Source of the DNA: JBBPXY01 sp038200435 | GTDB taxonomy: Bacteria > Actinomycetota > Thermoleophilia > Solirubrobacterales > Solirubrobacteraceae | Direction of reading: 5' to 3' | NCBI GenBank assembly: GCA_038200435.1 | Contig: JBBPXY010000051.1 | Coordinates: forward strand, 1 to 50,935 | Length of the DNA stretch: 50,935 nucleotides | In this document: positions 24,133-34,842 of the stretch, piece after piece | How the letters are laid out: every line of letters begins with the position of its first letter | Position numbering within the stretch: position 1 is the stretch's first letter | Position numbers and translations under genes: made by a program | Notes under the pieces: generated by a model | What the model saw: the letters and a program-made list of their open reading frames with translations, nothing else | What the model was told of the DNA's origin: nothing | Database searches by the model: none

Positions 24133-24226
24133 TCGTGTTACCACCGTGGTACCGGACACATCGTCCCATGCGTCCCATGCGTCTGTGGCTGGGGAAGGGG
24201 GAACGCGGGGGACGCATGCGGACGCA
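24133..24226. repeat. 94-bp direct repeat, copy 2, with palindrome
   Basis: Partner of 22371-22464. It carries a perfect palindrome TACCAC-C-GTGGTA (24139-24151), which looks like an operator about 60 bp upstream of the GT-C promoter box, and a tandem 9-mer CCCATGCGT (24165 and 24174). Confidence 0.65.
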
Positions 24227-24362
24227 GGTCGGCAACTGCTACAGCCCGATGACGTCGAAGGGCGCTGCGGTTGACCCCCGCTCCGTTTGCACCATCAGCG
24301 TCACGAGATGCTGCCCGCTCATCAGCGCCATAGGCGCAGCATCGGCACGACGCGTTCTGACC

Positions 24363-26639
24363 TCACCGTTCGAGGTCGCGGCTCGTCTGGCGCCGACCGA
24401 GAGCCGCCCCGACGAGCAGCCACGCGCATCCCACGGCAAAGGCCAGGTAAGCCCAGGCGATCTGCGGCGGCGAGTAGCTGAAGGTCACTCGATGCGACCC
24501 GCTCTTCACGGCTACGGCTTGAAAGATGCCCTGATTCACGCGTACTGGCGCCGGATGATCGTCGACCCGGGCGCTCCAACCGGGGAGAGCCGTTTCGCGC
24601 CGGACCAGGGTGGAGGACCTCGGGCAGGTGAGCGAAGCCGCGAGTCTGGTGGTCGAGCGCACGGTGCACGGCGTGTCGATGGCGGTGAAGTACGGTTCCG
24701 AGCCCGCGAGCCGGTAGATCCACGCAGTCGGCGTGCGCAAGACTCGTGTGAAGGTGGCGCGGCTTTCCGGCAGCGCCTCGCCCGGCGTGGTGAGGACGTA
24801 GCTCACGCCGGCCTCGCGGTAGCCCTCGAGGTTCCTCAGCAGCTCGTCGCGGGCGGAAGCTCCGTAGAGAGGAAGGCCGCCCTGGGCGGTACCGACGAAG
24901 TGAGTCGGGCCTACGACCTGATCCAGCCGCCGATGGACGTAGTTCGTGAAGCTCGTGGCGACAGGGACGTCGTTGACGTTCAGGGAGGCGATGCCGAAGT
25001 ACGAGCCGTAGTTGGGCTGAAGCGGCCCGAGGGTGAAGACGCGCGCTTGGCCGAGGTGCCGCTGCAGGAACGCCACGGGAGCCATATCCACATGCACGCT
25101 GCGCGGGGCGGAGAGCTCGGGGAACACGAAGAGCGCCATCGCATCGGCGACGACGATCACCGCGACGAGGACCTCGCGCCTGCGGTGTCTCAGCAGGAGA
25201 GCCGCACCCGCCAGAGCAGCGACGACCACCGCTCCCCACGCGATGGACCCGGTGAAGTACGGCCGCGAGCTGAACACGGGGCCGAGGCGATCGGCCAGCG
25301 GCCCCGCCCCGATCGCGGCGATGACGACCACCGCGAGCGATGCTGCCGTGACCCAAATCAAGCGACGCCGCGACTCGCTTGTACCGGAGAGCAGATCGTG
25401 CAGCCCGAGCGCTGCGAGCACGACCACGGCCAGCTCCACCGACGAGAACGAGTACCGGGGGAACAGCACCCGGCTCATGCCCGGCACCACCCCGAGCACG
25501 TCTCCCAGAAACGGGACGCCGTAGATGCGCGACATCGCGAGCACGATCCATGCGAGCAGCATCACCTTCAGCCCGCGCCGGCCCTTCGAGAGAAGGCCGA
25601 GCAGCCCGAGGAGCAGCAGGGACGTCGAGAGATACCCCCCGACGCCACCCCAGATGGAGGCCAGCGTTAAGCCCGGATCGGAGTAGCGAAGGGCCGGCCC
25701 GTGCACGTAGGGGAACAGCAGATGGGGAAGGGCGGCAGCGGGCAGGTGCACCTGCCCGAAGTAGGCGTCGCTGTGATGCGCGACATCGGAGTGCTGCAGA
25801 TACCCCACGAACGCCACGAGCAGCGGGGCCGCCAGCAGCACTCCGGCAGCGAGCCCGGTCCCGGCCTTGCCCGCGAGGGCGCGCACACGAGCGCGCCCCA
25901 GGCAGCCGCAGCGCCAGAGGAACCAGGCGGTGGCCAGGAGGGCGTCGACGTAGGCGACCTCCGGGAAGCCAGCGTAGAGCGACAGCGCGCCGGCGACGGC
26001 GATCAACCACCACCCGCCGCGGCGTCCCGCCAGGCTGGCCGAGTACGCCTTCTCGATCCCGAGGATGAGCAGCGGCAGAAACGCGACCGGGTTGGCCGGC
26101 GCGTGTCCAAACGACGCCGAGGTGCCGTTGAGGGCGAACGCGATCCCCGCGATCAGCGCGGCCCAGCGCGCAAGACCGAGCCGGCCCAACAGCAGGAACG
26201 TCGCGATGCCCGCGAGCACCTCGAGCAGCATGTGCTCGTACAGCTGACCGCCCGAGAACAGGGTCAGGAGCGTCGGCGGGACCAGCGCCGCGGACTGCAT
26301 CTCCCCGGCCAGAGGCAGACCGGTCCCCTCGTAGGGATTCCACCAGGGCATCCGCCCGTTGACGACATCGATCGCCGCGCGATGGCCGAGCGCCTGCGAA
26401 GTGATCCCGTTGTTGGGGTCGAGGACGGGCACACCACCGGTCAGGCCCAAGGCGGACGGCCCCAGGCCACTCCTCGGTCCGAGCGGGTTGGGATCGAAGA
26501 ACCCGAGGATGTAGGGCAGGTTCGCGAGCAGCACGGCAGCCGCGATCGCGAGGAGCGCCCATCCGTTCGGTGGCATCCGGCGGCCAAGCGCGATCAGCCG
26601 GGCCGGCCAGGGTGCCGGTGGAGCAGGCGGCGGGTTCAC
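24363..26639 (-). CDS. Large polytopic membrane protein, YfhO-like
   Basis: 758 aa from the GTG at 26639; an ATG at 26576 is an alternative. It has roughly a dozen transmembrane helices. Diagnostic pieces are GRMPWWNPYEGTGLPLAGEMQ after the first helix, ALNGTSASFGHAPANPVAFLPL, and a long C-terminal extracellular domain (GYREAGVSYVLTTPGEALPES, WIYRLAGSEPYF, PGWSARVDDHPAPV) before a last helix. This fits the YfhO family of membrane glycosyltransferase-like proteins that decorate teichoic acids or other surface polymers. It lies on the same strand as the GT-C gene. The gap of 296 bp between them holds a 94-bp repeat and no gene. Confidence 0.8.
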   Translation of the reverse strand: MNPPPAPPAPWPARLIALGRRMPPNGWALLAIAAAVLLANLPYILGFFDPNPLGPRSGLGPSALGLTGGVPVLDPNNGITSQALGHRAAIDVVNGRMPWWNPYEGTGLPLAGEMQSAALVPPTLLTLFSGGQLYEHMLLEVLAGIATFLLLGRLGLARWAALIAGIAFALNGTSASFGHAPANPVAFLPLLILGIEKAYSASLAGRRGGWWLIAVAGALSLYAGFPEVAYVDALLATAWFLWRCGCLGRARVRALAGKAGTGLAAGVLLAAPLLVAFVGYLQHSDVAHHSDAYFGQVHLPAAALPHLLFPYVHGPALRYSDPGLTLASIWGGVGGYLSTSLLLLGLLGLLSKGRRGLKVMLLAWIVLAMSRIYGVPFLGDVLGVVPGMSRVLFPRYSFSSVELAVVVLAALGLHDLLSGTSESRRRLIWVTAASLAVVVIAAIGAGPLADRLGPVFSSRPYFTGSIAWGAVVVAALAGAALLLRHRRREVLVAVIVVADAMALFVFPELSAPRSVHVDMAPVAFLQRHLGQARVFTLGPLQPNYGSYFGIASLNVNDVPVATSFTNYVHRRLDQVVGPTHFVGTAQGGLPLYGASARDELLRNLEGYREAGVSYVLTTPGEALPESRATFTRVLRTPTAWIYRLAGSEPYFTAIDTPCTVRSTTRLAASLTCPRSSTLVRRETALPGWSARVDDHPAPVRVNQGIFQAVAVKSGSHRVTFSYSPPQIAWAYLAFAVGCAWLLVGAALGRRQTSRDLER

Positions 26640-26777
26640 AATGGAGCCGCATCGGGCGCAAACCCGGGCATTCCGGTCGCCGAGCGGTCTGGATTGTAGT
26701 CTTCGCGTAGTCCTCGGTGCCGGCGGCGTCTCGGGTTGGCGACACTGCTTACCGTGGAGATCAGCGCGCGTCCTCGC

Positions 26778-26783
26778 TACGCT
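26778..26783 (+). promoter_or_regulatory. Candidate -10 box, sigma factor gene
   Basis: TACGCT ends 6 nt before the GTG at 26790, the ideal spacing for a leaderless transcript, and supports that start. Confidence 0.45.
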
Positions 26784-26789
26784 CGAAGC

Positions 26790-27764
26790 GTGGGCACGCA
26801 GACTGCGATGGGGCCCGGCGTCGAGGAGCAGCTCGAGCGCCACCGAGTCGAGCTGACGGGCTACTGCTACCGCATGCTCGGCGCGTCCTCCGAGGCCGAG
26901 GATGCCGTGCAGGAGACTCTGACTCGCGCGTGGCGCAACATCGACCACTTCGAGTCGCGCTCCACCCTGCGCACTTGGCTCTACCGCATCGCGACCAACG
27001 TCTGCTTCGACTTCGCGGGGGCCAGCCAGCGCCGCGCCATGCCCATGGAGTTCGACGGCCCGGGTGAGGTGGAGGCTCCGCTGGCGGCGCCGCTCCCCGA
27101 GACGACGTGGATCTCGCCGGCCGACGACGACCGGGTTCTTGGGGTCACCGACCCGGCCCAGCTCAGTCTGGCGCGCGAGGGTGTCCGCCTCGCCTTCATT
27201 GCCGCCCTTCAGCATCTACCGCCCCGCCAGCGGGCGGTGCTGATCCTCCGTGACGTGCTGCGCTGGCGCGCGAGCGAAGTGGGCGAGCTGCTCGACCTCA
27301 GCGTTGCCGCGGTGAACAGCGCACTTCAGCGAGCCCGGACGACCCTGGCCTCACGCGACCTCGAGGTGCTCGAGCTCTCAGACGACTCGATCGACGCCGC
27401 CAACCGCGAGCTCCTCGCGCGCTACGTCGACGCCTTCGAGCGCTACGACATCGAGGCGCTCACCGCGCTGCTTCATGAGGACGCCACACAGTCGATGCCG
27501 CCCTACCCGCTCTGGTTGCGCGGCCGGGACAAGATGGCCGCCTGGATGCTCGGCCCGGGCGCGGACTGCCGCGGATCGCGACTCGTCCCCCTGCACGTCA
27601 ACGGCAGTCCCGGCTTCGCCCAGTACCGCGACGGCGGCGCCACGCCATGGTCGATCCAGGTGCTCGACATCCGCGGCGGCCGCATCGCCGACATCGTCTA
27701 CTTCCTCGAGACCGACGGCTCGCTGTTCAAGTCCTTCGGCTTGCCGGCGCAGCTTCCAGCCTGA
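26790..27764 (+). CDS. ECF sigma factor with C-terminal SnoaL-like domain (SigG type)
   Basis: 324 aa. Region 2 (about 12-85: LTGYCYRMLGASSEAEDAVQETLTRAWRNI, STLRTWLYRIATNVCFD) and region 4 (about 130-190: LPPRQRAVLILRDVLRWRASEVGELLDLSVAAVNSALQRAR) are complete. A SnoaL-like domain (about 205-320) replaces a separate anti-sigma factor and probably modulates activity. This is the layout of mycobacterial SigG/SigJ-like ECF factors. The GTG at 26790 is preferred because of the -10 box; an ATG at 26808 is possible. It is divergent from the YfhO-like gene. Confidence 0.88.
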   Translation: MGTQTAMGPGVEEQLERHRVELTGYCYRMLGASSEAEDAVQETLTRAWRNIDHFESRSTLRTWLYRIATNVCFDFAGASQRRAMPMEFDGPGEVEAPLAAPLPETTWISPADDDRVLGVTDPAQLSLAREGVRLAFIAALQHLPPRQRAVLILRDVLRWRASEVGELLDLSVAAVNSALQRARTTLASRDLEVLELSDDSIDAANRELLARYVDAFERYDIEALTALLHEDATQSMPPYPLWLRGRDKMAAWMLGPGADCRGSRLVPLHVNGSPGFAQYRDGGATPWSIQVLDIRGGRIADIVYFLETDGSLFKSFGLPAQLPA

Positions 27765-27773
27765 GCGGCTGCG

Positions 27774-28469
27774 CTAACCGGCTTCCCGGTCCAAATCGGC
27801 AAACGCCAGGTCGAGCCGGTCGAACGCCGCGTTCATCGCGCCGGTGACCCGCCCTCGCACGCTCCGCGCCGCGCGGCGCTGCAGTACCCCCTCCCGCAAC
27901 ACCTGGTCGCGTAGGTGGAGCACTCCGATCAGGAGGGTCGCGAGCAACTGCACCGCATCGTCGCCCTCTTCTCGCCCGAGCTCAGAGGCAATCACGGCGG
28001 CGAGTGAGATCGCGAGCTCTGTCCCGATCACGAGGCGCCGGGCTCGCAACACGGGCGTCCCTTCCTCCACCGCGAGGTAGGCCCGCATGCGTTCGTAGTC
28101 CTCGGGAACGCCGAGCCGGCGCCACCCACTGCCCGGGAAGGGCATCACGTTGTCGACGAGCAGCCGCCGGAGCGCGGCAAGGATCGTCGTGCCGGGCGCC
28201 CGGGCTCTTACCGTCGAGGAAAAGACGTCCTGCAACTCCCCGGCGCGATCGAAGTAGAGCTCTTCCTTGGAGCCGAAGTAGTTGAAGATCGTCTTCACCG
28301 ATACTTCGGCAGCTGTCGCGATGTCGGCCATCGTGACGTCGTCGAAGCCCCGCTCGGCGAACAGCTGGGTGGCTACGTCGGAGATCTCCGTGCGCGTGCG
28401 GCGCTTCTTGCGCGCGCGCAGCCCTTCCTCGGCGTGGGAGTCGGCAAATAGGTCCGTCAGCGAACTCAA
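27774..28469 (-). CDS. TetR-family repressor
   Basis: 231 aa. The N-terminal helix-turn-helix is clear: TEISDVATQLFAERGFDDVTMADIATAAEVSVKTIFNYFGSKEELYFDR (about 26-74). The ligand-binding C-terminal domain is hydrophobic and has no recognised specificity. A TTG at 28469, 7 nt after a TAGGGT box, is taken as start since upstream residues overlap the divergent promoter. It faces a DrrAB-type exporter and is the likely ligand-responsive repressor of it. Confidence 0.88.
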   Translation of the reverse strand: MSSLTDLFADSHAEEGLRARKKRRTRTEISDVATQLFAERGFDDVTMADIATAAEVSVKTIFNYFGSKEELYFDRAGELQDVFSSTVRARAPGTTILAALRRLLVDNVMPFPGSGWRRLGVPEDYERMRAYLAVEEGTPVLRARRLVIGTELAISLAAVIASELGREEGDDAVQLLATLLIGVLHLRDQVLREGVLQRRAARSVRGRVTGAMNAAFDRLDLAFADLDREAG

Positions 28470-28476
28470 TTTCTTT

Positions 28477-28520
28477 ACCCTAAGAGAAAGATTACACCAA
28501 CTGAAGCCATTTGCTACGGT
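28477..28520. promoter_or_regulatory. Divergent promoter region of tetR and the ABC exporter
   Basis: TAGGGT (28482-28477, minus) ends 7 nt before the TTG of tetR, and TACGGT (28515-28520, plus) ends 7 nt before the exporter ATG. Between them is a partly symmetric AT-rich stretch, with TCTTT at 28472-28476 and AAAGA at 28487-28491, that may be the repressor operator. Confidence 0.45.
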
Positions 28521-28527
28521 GCGCGGC

Positions 28528-29532
28528 ATGGCTCCCGCCAACGCGATCGAGGCCCACGGACTGCGCAAGCGCTACGGCGACACCGACGCGCTGGCCGGCG
28601 TCGACCTCGCCGTGCCCGCCGGGTCGGTGTGCGGCCTGCTCGGCCCCAACGGCGCCGGCAAGACGACGGCGGTGCGCATCCTCACCACGCTCGCGAACCC
28701 CGACCAAGGATCGGCCTGCGTGGCCGGCTTCGACCTCGCGGCGGAGCCGATGGAAGTGCGGCGCCGCATTGGGCTCGCGGCGCAGGATGCGACCGTCGAC
28801 GCTCTGCTGTCGGGGTTCGAGAACCTCCTGATGATCGGCGAGCTCCACCACATACCCCGCCGTACGGCCAAAGCGCGCGCCGAGGAGCTCCTCGAGCAGT
28901 TCAACCTCGAGGACGCACGAGACAAGCTGGTGCGCGACTACTCCGGCGGGATGCGCCGTCGGCTCGACCTGGCGGCGACCCTCGTCGCTGGGCCGGAGGT
29001 CCTCTTCCTCGACGAGCCGACGACCGGCCTGGACCCTCGCGCGCGCAACGAGCTGTGGGAGGTCCTCGAGACCCTTGTCGGCGCCGGCACGACAATCCTG
29101 CTGACGACACAGTACCTGGAGGAGGCCGATCGCCTGGCCGACGAGATCGTCGTTATCGACCACGGACGCGTCATCGCGCGGGGCGACTCGAGTCAGCTAA
29201 AGCGCCAAGTCGGCGGCGAGCAGGTGCTGCTCGTGCCCGCGCGCGCCGACGACCTGCCGCGGGCCGTGGCGATCCTCGAGCGCGTTTGCGGCGCCCCCGC
29301 CACCGTCGACGCGCCGGCGCGTCGTGTCACGGTCCCCACCGATGACGGAGTGAGCGCCCTCGGCGCGGTCGTCGACGAGCTCCGGACGCAGAGCATCGCC
29401 GTCGAAGATCTCGGGCTGCACCAGCCGACGCTGGACGACGTGTTCCTGACCCTTACCGGTTCCGCGCCCACGGGCGAGGAGACCGGAGTTGAGCAGGACC
29501 GCGAGCGCGAGCCCGAGGCGGCAGCGCGATGA
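28528..29532 (+). CDS. ABC exporter ATP-binding protein (DrrA-like)
   Basis: 334 aa. Walker A GPNGAGKTT (about 39-47), signature YSGGMRRR, Walker B VLFLDEPTTGLDP and the switch His region (LLTTQYLEEADRLA) are all intact. The C-terminal extension after about residue 230 is typical of DrrA/daunorubicin-resistance ATPases. It powers the permease encoded next, whose ATG overlaps its stop by 4 bp (ATGA). The transported compound is unknown; drugs, antibiotics or lipids are typical. Confidence 0.93.
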   Translation: MAPANAIEAHGLRKRYGDTDALAGVDLAVPAGSVCGLLGPNGAGKTTAVRILTTLANPDQGSACVAGFDLAAEPMEVRRRIGLAAQDATVDALLSGFENLLMIGELHHIPRRTAKARAEELLEQFNLEDARDKLVRDYSGGMRRRLDLAATLVAGPEVLFLDEPTTGLDPRARNELWEVLETLVGAGTTILLTTQYLEEADRLADEIVVIDHGRVIARGDSSQLKRQVGGEQVLLVPARADDLPRAVAILERVCGAPATVDAPARRVTVPTDDGVSALGAVVDELRTQSIAVEDLGLHQPTLDDVFLTLTGSAPTGEETGVEQDREREPEAAAR

Positions 29533-30389
29533 GCGTGGCGGCCCCCACCGCGCCGGCGCCCACCGAGATCGGCCCGGCCGAGTCGCGGCACGGATCTGCT
29601 CTGCGCGACATCTGGGTCGTTACCCGGCGAGGGCTTCTGCACATGCGCCGCCAGCCCGAGGTGCTCGCCGACGCGACCTTCCAGCCCGTCATGTTCGTGC
29701 TCCTCTTCGCCTACGTCTTCGGCGGGGCGATCGCTGTGCCCGGCGGGGGCAACTACAAGGAGTTCTTGATGGGGGGCATCTTCGCCCAGACCATCGTGTT
29801 CGGTGGCTCGTTCGGGGTCGCCATCGGTATCGCCGCCGACCGCAAGAACGGTGCCATGGACCGTTTCCGCGCGCTACCGATGGCCCGGAGCGCCGTGCTC
29901 GGAGGCCACGCGAGCGCCAACCTGCTGAAGATCCTGCTGCCGATGTTGCTGATGTCGATCTGTGGGCTCATTGTCGGATGGCGGATTCGCACCGGGTTCT
30001 TGGACGCGCTTGCCGGCTACGGACTGCTCATCCTCTTCGCCTTCGCGATGATCTGGGTCGGTGTGCTGATCGGCAGCATGCTGTCCTCCCCCGAAGCGGT
30101 GCAGGGCGTTGCCTTCGTCGCGATCTTCCCGCTCACCTTCATCGCGAGCACGTTCGTCCCCTCTGCAACGCTGCCCGGAGTCCTGCGCACCTTCGCCGAG
30201 TGGAACCCCGTGAGCTCTCTCGCCGACTCGTTACGGGTCCTCTTCGGCAATCCCCACGCCGGCGCTGGACCCGGTGCACCGTGGTCGCTCCAGCACCCCA
30301 TCACCTACACCCTGCTGTGCTCGGCGGCCATCGTGGCGGTCTGCGCCCCGCTGGCGATCCGCCGGTTCCACCGCTCGATCGCGGACTGA
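29529..30389 (+). CDS. ABC-2-type exporter permease (DrrB-like)
   Basis: 286-aa integral membrane protein with six predicted helices. The N-terminal part has VTRRGLLHMRRQPEVLADATFQPVMFVLLFAYVFGG, and the middle has AADRKNGAMDRFRALPMARSAVLGG, the coupling-helix region typical of ABC-2 permeases. EWNPVSSLADSLRVLFGNP near the C-terminus is also characteristic. It forms the exporter with the preceding ATPase. Confidence 0.93.
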   Translation: MSVAAPTAPAPTEIGPAESRHGSALRDIWVVTRRGLLHMRRQPEVLADATFQPVMFVLLFAYVFGGAIAVPGGGNYKEFLMGGIFAQTIVFGGSFGVAIGIAADRKNGAMDRFRALPMARSAVLGGHASANLLKILLPMLLMSICGLIVGWRIRTGFLDALAGYGLLILFAFAMIWVGVLIGSMLSSPEAVQGVAFVAIFPLTFIASTFVPSATLPGVLRTFAEWNPVSSLADSLRVLFGNPHAGAGPGAPWSLQHPITYTLLCSAAIVAVCAPLAIRRFHRSIAD

Positions 30390-30427
30390 CGTCGGGCGCC
30401 GGTGCGGCGCTGTCATCCTTCTCGCCT

Positions 30428-31036
30428 ATGCGCGAAGCGATACAGAGCCGTTTGACCCCGAACCGTGACGGCCTTCGCCTGGTCGTAGGCATGGCAGCCC
30501 TTATGTGGGTCGTCGAGGTCATCGACGCGATCGACTCCCACCGCCTCGATCAGTACGGGATAGAGCCGCGCCAGGCCGACGGGCTGATCGGCATCGTCAC
30601 CGCTCCGTTCCTGCACGCGGGCTTCACGCACCTGATCGGCAACACGATCCCGTTCCTTGTGCTGGGCTGCGTGATCGCGGTCAGAGGGCTTGCGCGGGTG
30701 GCGACCGTCACCGCGATCGTCGCCCTCGTTAGCGGCCTTGGCACCTGGCTCATCGCGCCGGCGCACTCGATTCACATCGGGGCGAGCGGAGTGGTCTTCG
30801 GCTACGCGACCTACCTCGTCGCCCGCGGGTTCTTCACCCGCCGCTTCGTGGAGATGGCCGTGGGGTTCCTGGTGGCCATCGGCTTCGGCTCGGCCCTGCT
30901 CTCGGGGCTCGAGCCCCATTCCGGCATCTCCTGGCAGGGCCACTTGTTCGGGGGGATCGGCGGCGTGCTGGCCGCGCGACTGCTGTCGGAGGGACGCCGG
31001 GAGCGCCCGAGCGTGCGCCGCGCCGCCAGCGCCTGA
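30428..31036 (+). CDS. Rhomboid-family intramembrane serine protease
   Basis: 202 aa with six hydrophobic segments. Catalytic residues are present: Ser120 in GASGVVFG and His172 in WQGHLFGG, together with the HLIGNTIPFLVLG (HxxxN) loop motif. It should cut transmembrane substrates within the membrane. The ATG at 30428 opens with a short cytosolic segment (MREAIQSRLTPN). Its stop overlaps the kup start by one base. Unlike many rhomboids it has no extra cytosolic domain. Confidence 0.9.
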   Translation: MREAIQSRLTPNRDGLRLVVGMAALMWVVEVIDAIDSHRLDQYGIEPRQADGLIGIVTAPFLHAGFTHLIGNTIPFLVLGCVIAVRGLARVATVTAIVALVSGLGTWLIAPAHSIHIGASGVVFGYATYLVARGFFTRRFVEMAVGFLVAIGFGSALLSGLEPHSGISWQGHLFGGIGGVLAARLLSEGRRERPSVRRAASA

Positions 31037-32997
31037 TGGCCGCAACGGAGACCGTCGGCGCCCGCCGCGCCCGCCCCCGCGGCCGCCACGACGGCACCAA
31101 GCACGCCGCTCCCGGACGCGCCGGCATGGCCGCGCTGACCCTCGGCGCGCTGGGCGTCGTCTTCGGCGACATCGGCACGAGCCCGCTGTACGCGCTGCAG
31201 ACGATCTTCTCCGCCGACAATCACATCGTGAAGCCCGATCAGGCGTCGGTGTATGGCGTCATCTCGCTCGTCTTCTGGTCGATTACGCTGATCGTCTCGA
31301 TCAAGTACGTCACGTTCATCATGCGCGCCGACAACGACGGCGAGGGCGGCATCATGGCCCTGATCTCGCTCGTGCAGGGCTCGCTCAAGGGGACGATGGC
31401 CAAGGCCGCCCTGATCGCCCTGGGCATCTTCGGCGCCTCGCTCTTCTACGGCGACGGGATGATCACCCCGGCGATCTCGGTCCTCTCGGCCGTCGAAGGC
31501 CTGAAGGTGGCGGCGCCGAGCTTCGGGCACGCCGTGATCCCCGTGACGCTGGTCATCATCACGCTGCTGTTCTCCATCCAGCGCTTCGGCACAGGCGCGG
31601 TGGGCCGCTTCTTCGGGCCGATCATGGGCGTCTGGTTCGCCTCGCTCGCCTTGGCCGGGATCCGCCAGATCGTCAAGGCGCCGGAGATCGCGAAAGCCCT
31701 CTCGCCCACCTACGGGATCACGTTCTTCGTCAACCACGGCGGCATCGCGTTCATCGCGCTCGCTTCGGTCATCCTCGCCGTCACCGGCGCCGAAGCGCTC
31801 TACGCCGACATGGGGCACTTCGGCCGGCGCCCCATCCGCCGCGCATGGTTCATGCTGGCCTTCCCGGCTCTGACCCTCAACTACCTTGGCCAGGGCTCGC
31901 TGATCCTGGGCTCCCCGAAGGCGATCGACAACCCGTTCTTCCTCCTGATCCCGCACTGGGCGCGCGTCCCGATGGTCATCCTCGCGACCGCCGCGACCGT
32001 TATCGCCTCGCAGGCCGTGATCTCGGGGGCGTTCTCCGTCACGCGGCAGGCGGTTCAGCTCGGCTTCCTGCCGAGGGTGACGATCCACCACACCTCCGAC
32101 CACGAGGTGGGACAGGTCTACGCCCCGGCCATCAACTGGGGCATCTTCGCGGCGGTGGTCGCGCTGGTGGTCGGCTTCGGCTCCTCCGCCCACCTCGCCT
32201 CGGCCTACGGGATCGCGGTGACCGGCACCCTGGCCATCGACACGATCCTCTTCTTCGTCGTCGTGCGCACGCTGTGGAAGAAGCCGCTGTGGGTCGTAAT
32301 CGCGGGCGCCATCTCCTTCCTCGTGGTCGACCTGGCGTTCTTCTCCGCCAACCTGCGCAAGGTGGTGCACGGCGGCTGGTTCCCCTTGTCGATCGCTCTG
32401 CTCGTCTTCGTCGTGCTGATCACGTGGCAGCGCGGGCGCAAGATCGTCACGGCCAATCGTACGGAGGAGGAGGGACCGCTGCGCGCGTTCGTCAATGAGA
32501 TCCGCGACATGGACCCACCCGTCTTTCGCGTACCCGGCGCGGCCGTGTTCCTCCACGCCGGCATCGAGACGACGCCGCTGGCCATGCGCGCAAACATCGA
32601 GCACAACCACACGCTGCACGAACACACGGTGGTGCTGTCGATCGAGATGCAGAAGGTGCCCCACGTGCCCGAGAGCGAGCGCCTGTCGCTCGACGATCTC
32701 GGCTACAAGGACGACGGCATCTCGCACATCACGGCGCGCTTCGGATTTCAAGACGAGCCCGACGTTCCCGGGGTTCTGCGGCTCGCCGTCGGACTAGACC
32801 CCGAGCTCGACATCGACCCCGGCGAATGCTCCTACTTCCTGTCGCGCATGACGATCGTTCCCACCGATGCGCCCGGGATGCGCAAGTGGCGCAAGCGGCT
32901 CTTCGTGACGCTGTCGCGCAACTCGGCCAACGCCGCCGAGTACTTCGCCCTCCCCGGCGACCGCACGGTCGTCATGGGCGGTCACATCGAGTTGTAG
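31036..32997 (+). CDS. kup: Low-affinity potassium transporter Kup/TrkD
   Basis: 653 aa, twelve transmembrane helices plus a C-terminal cytosolic domain of about 190 aa. The signature GALGVVFGDIGTSPLYALQ is at about 36-54. GEGGIMALISL, GASLFYGDGMITPAISVLSAVEG and VTGAEALYADMGHFG follow, all typical of Kup. It imports K+ with protons. The ATG overlaps the rhomboid stop (TGATG), so the two are coupled. It converges on typA with 3 bp between the stops. Confidence 0.95.
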   Translation: MAATETVGARRARPRGRHDGTKHAAPGRAGMAALTLGALGVVFGDIGTSPLYALQTIFSADNHIVKPDQASVYGVISLVFWSITLIVSIKYVTFIMRADNDGEGGIMALISLVQGSLKGTMAKAALIALGIFGASLFYGDGMITPAISVLSAVEGLKVAAPSFGHAVIPVTLVIITLLFSIQRFGTGAVGRFFGPIMGVWFASLALAGIRQIVKAPEIAKALSPTYGITFFVNHGGIAFIALASVILAVTGAEALYADMGHFGRRPIRRAWFMLAFPALTLNYLGQGSLILGSPKAIDNPFFLLIPHWARVPMVILATAATVIASQAVISGAFSVTRQAVQLGFLPRVTIHHTSDHEVGQVYAPAINWGIFAAVVALVVGFGSSAHLASAYGIAVTGTLAIDTILFFVVVRTLWKKPLWVVIAGAISFLVVDLAFFSANLRKVVHGGWFPLSIALLVFVVLITWQRGRKIVTANRTEEEGPLRAFVNEIRDMDPPVFRVPGAAVFLHAGIETTPLAMRANIEHNHTLHEHTVVLSIEMQKVPHVPESERLSLDDLGYKDDGISHITARFGFQDEPDVPGVLRLAVGLDPELDIDPGECSYFLSRMTIVPTDAPGMRKWRKRLFVTLSRNSANAAEYFALPGDRTVVMGGHIEL

Positions 32998-33000
32998 GAG

Positions 33001-34838
<1,838 letters not shown>

Positions 34839-34842
<4 letters not shown>

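Noticed and set aside
24239..24439. Minus-strand frame ending GQHLVTLMVQTERGSTAAPFDVIGL
   Set aside because: The last 30 residues look protein-like and could be a gene remnant, but the start overlaps the YfhO-like gene and no family is recognised.
30690..32498. 602-aa plus-strand frame overlapping the rhomboid and kup genes
   Set aside because: It is the out-of-frame shadow of kup; Arg/His/Pro-rich with no domain.
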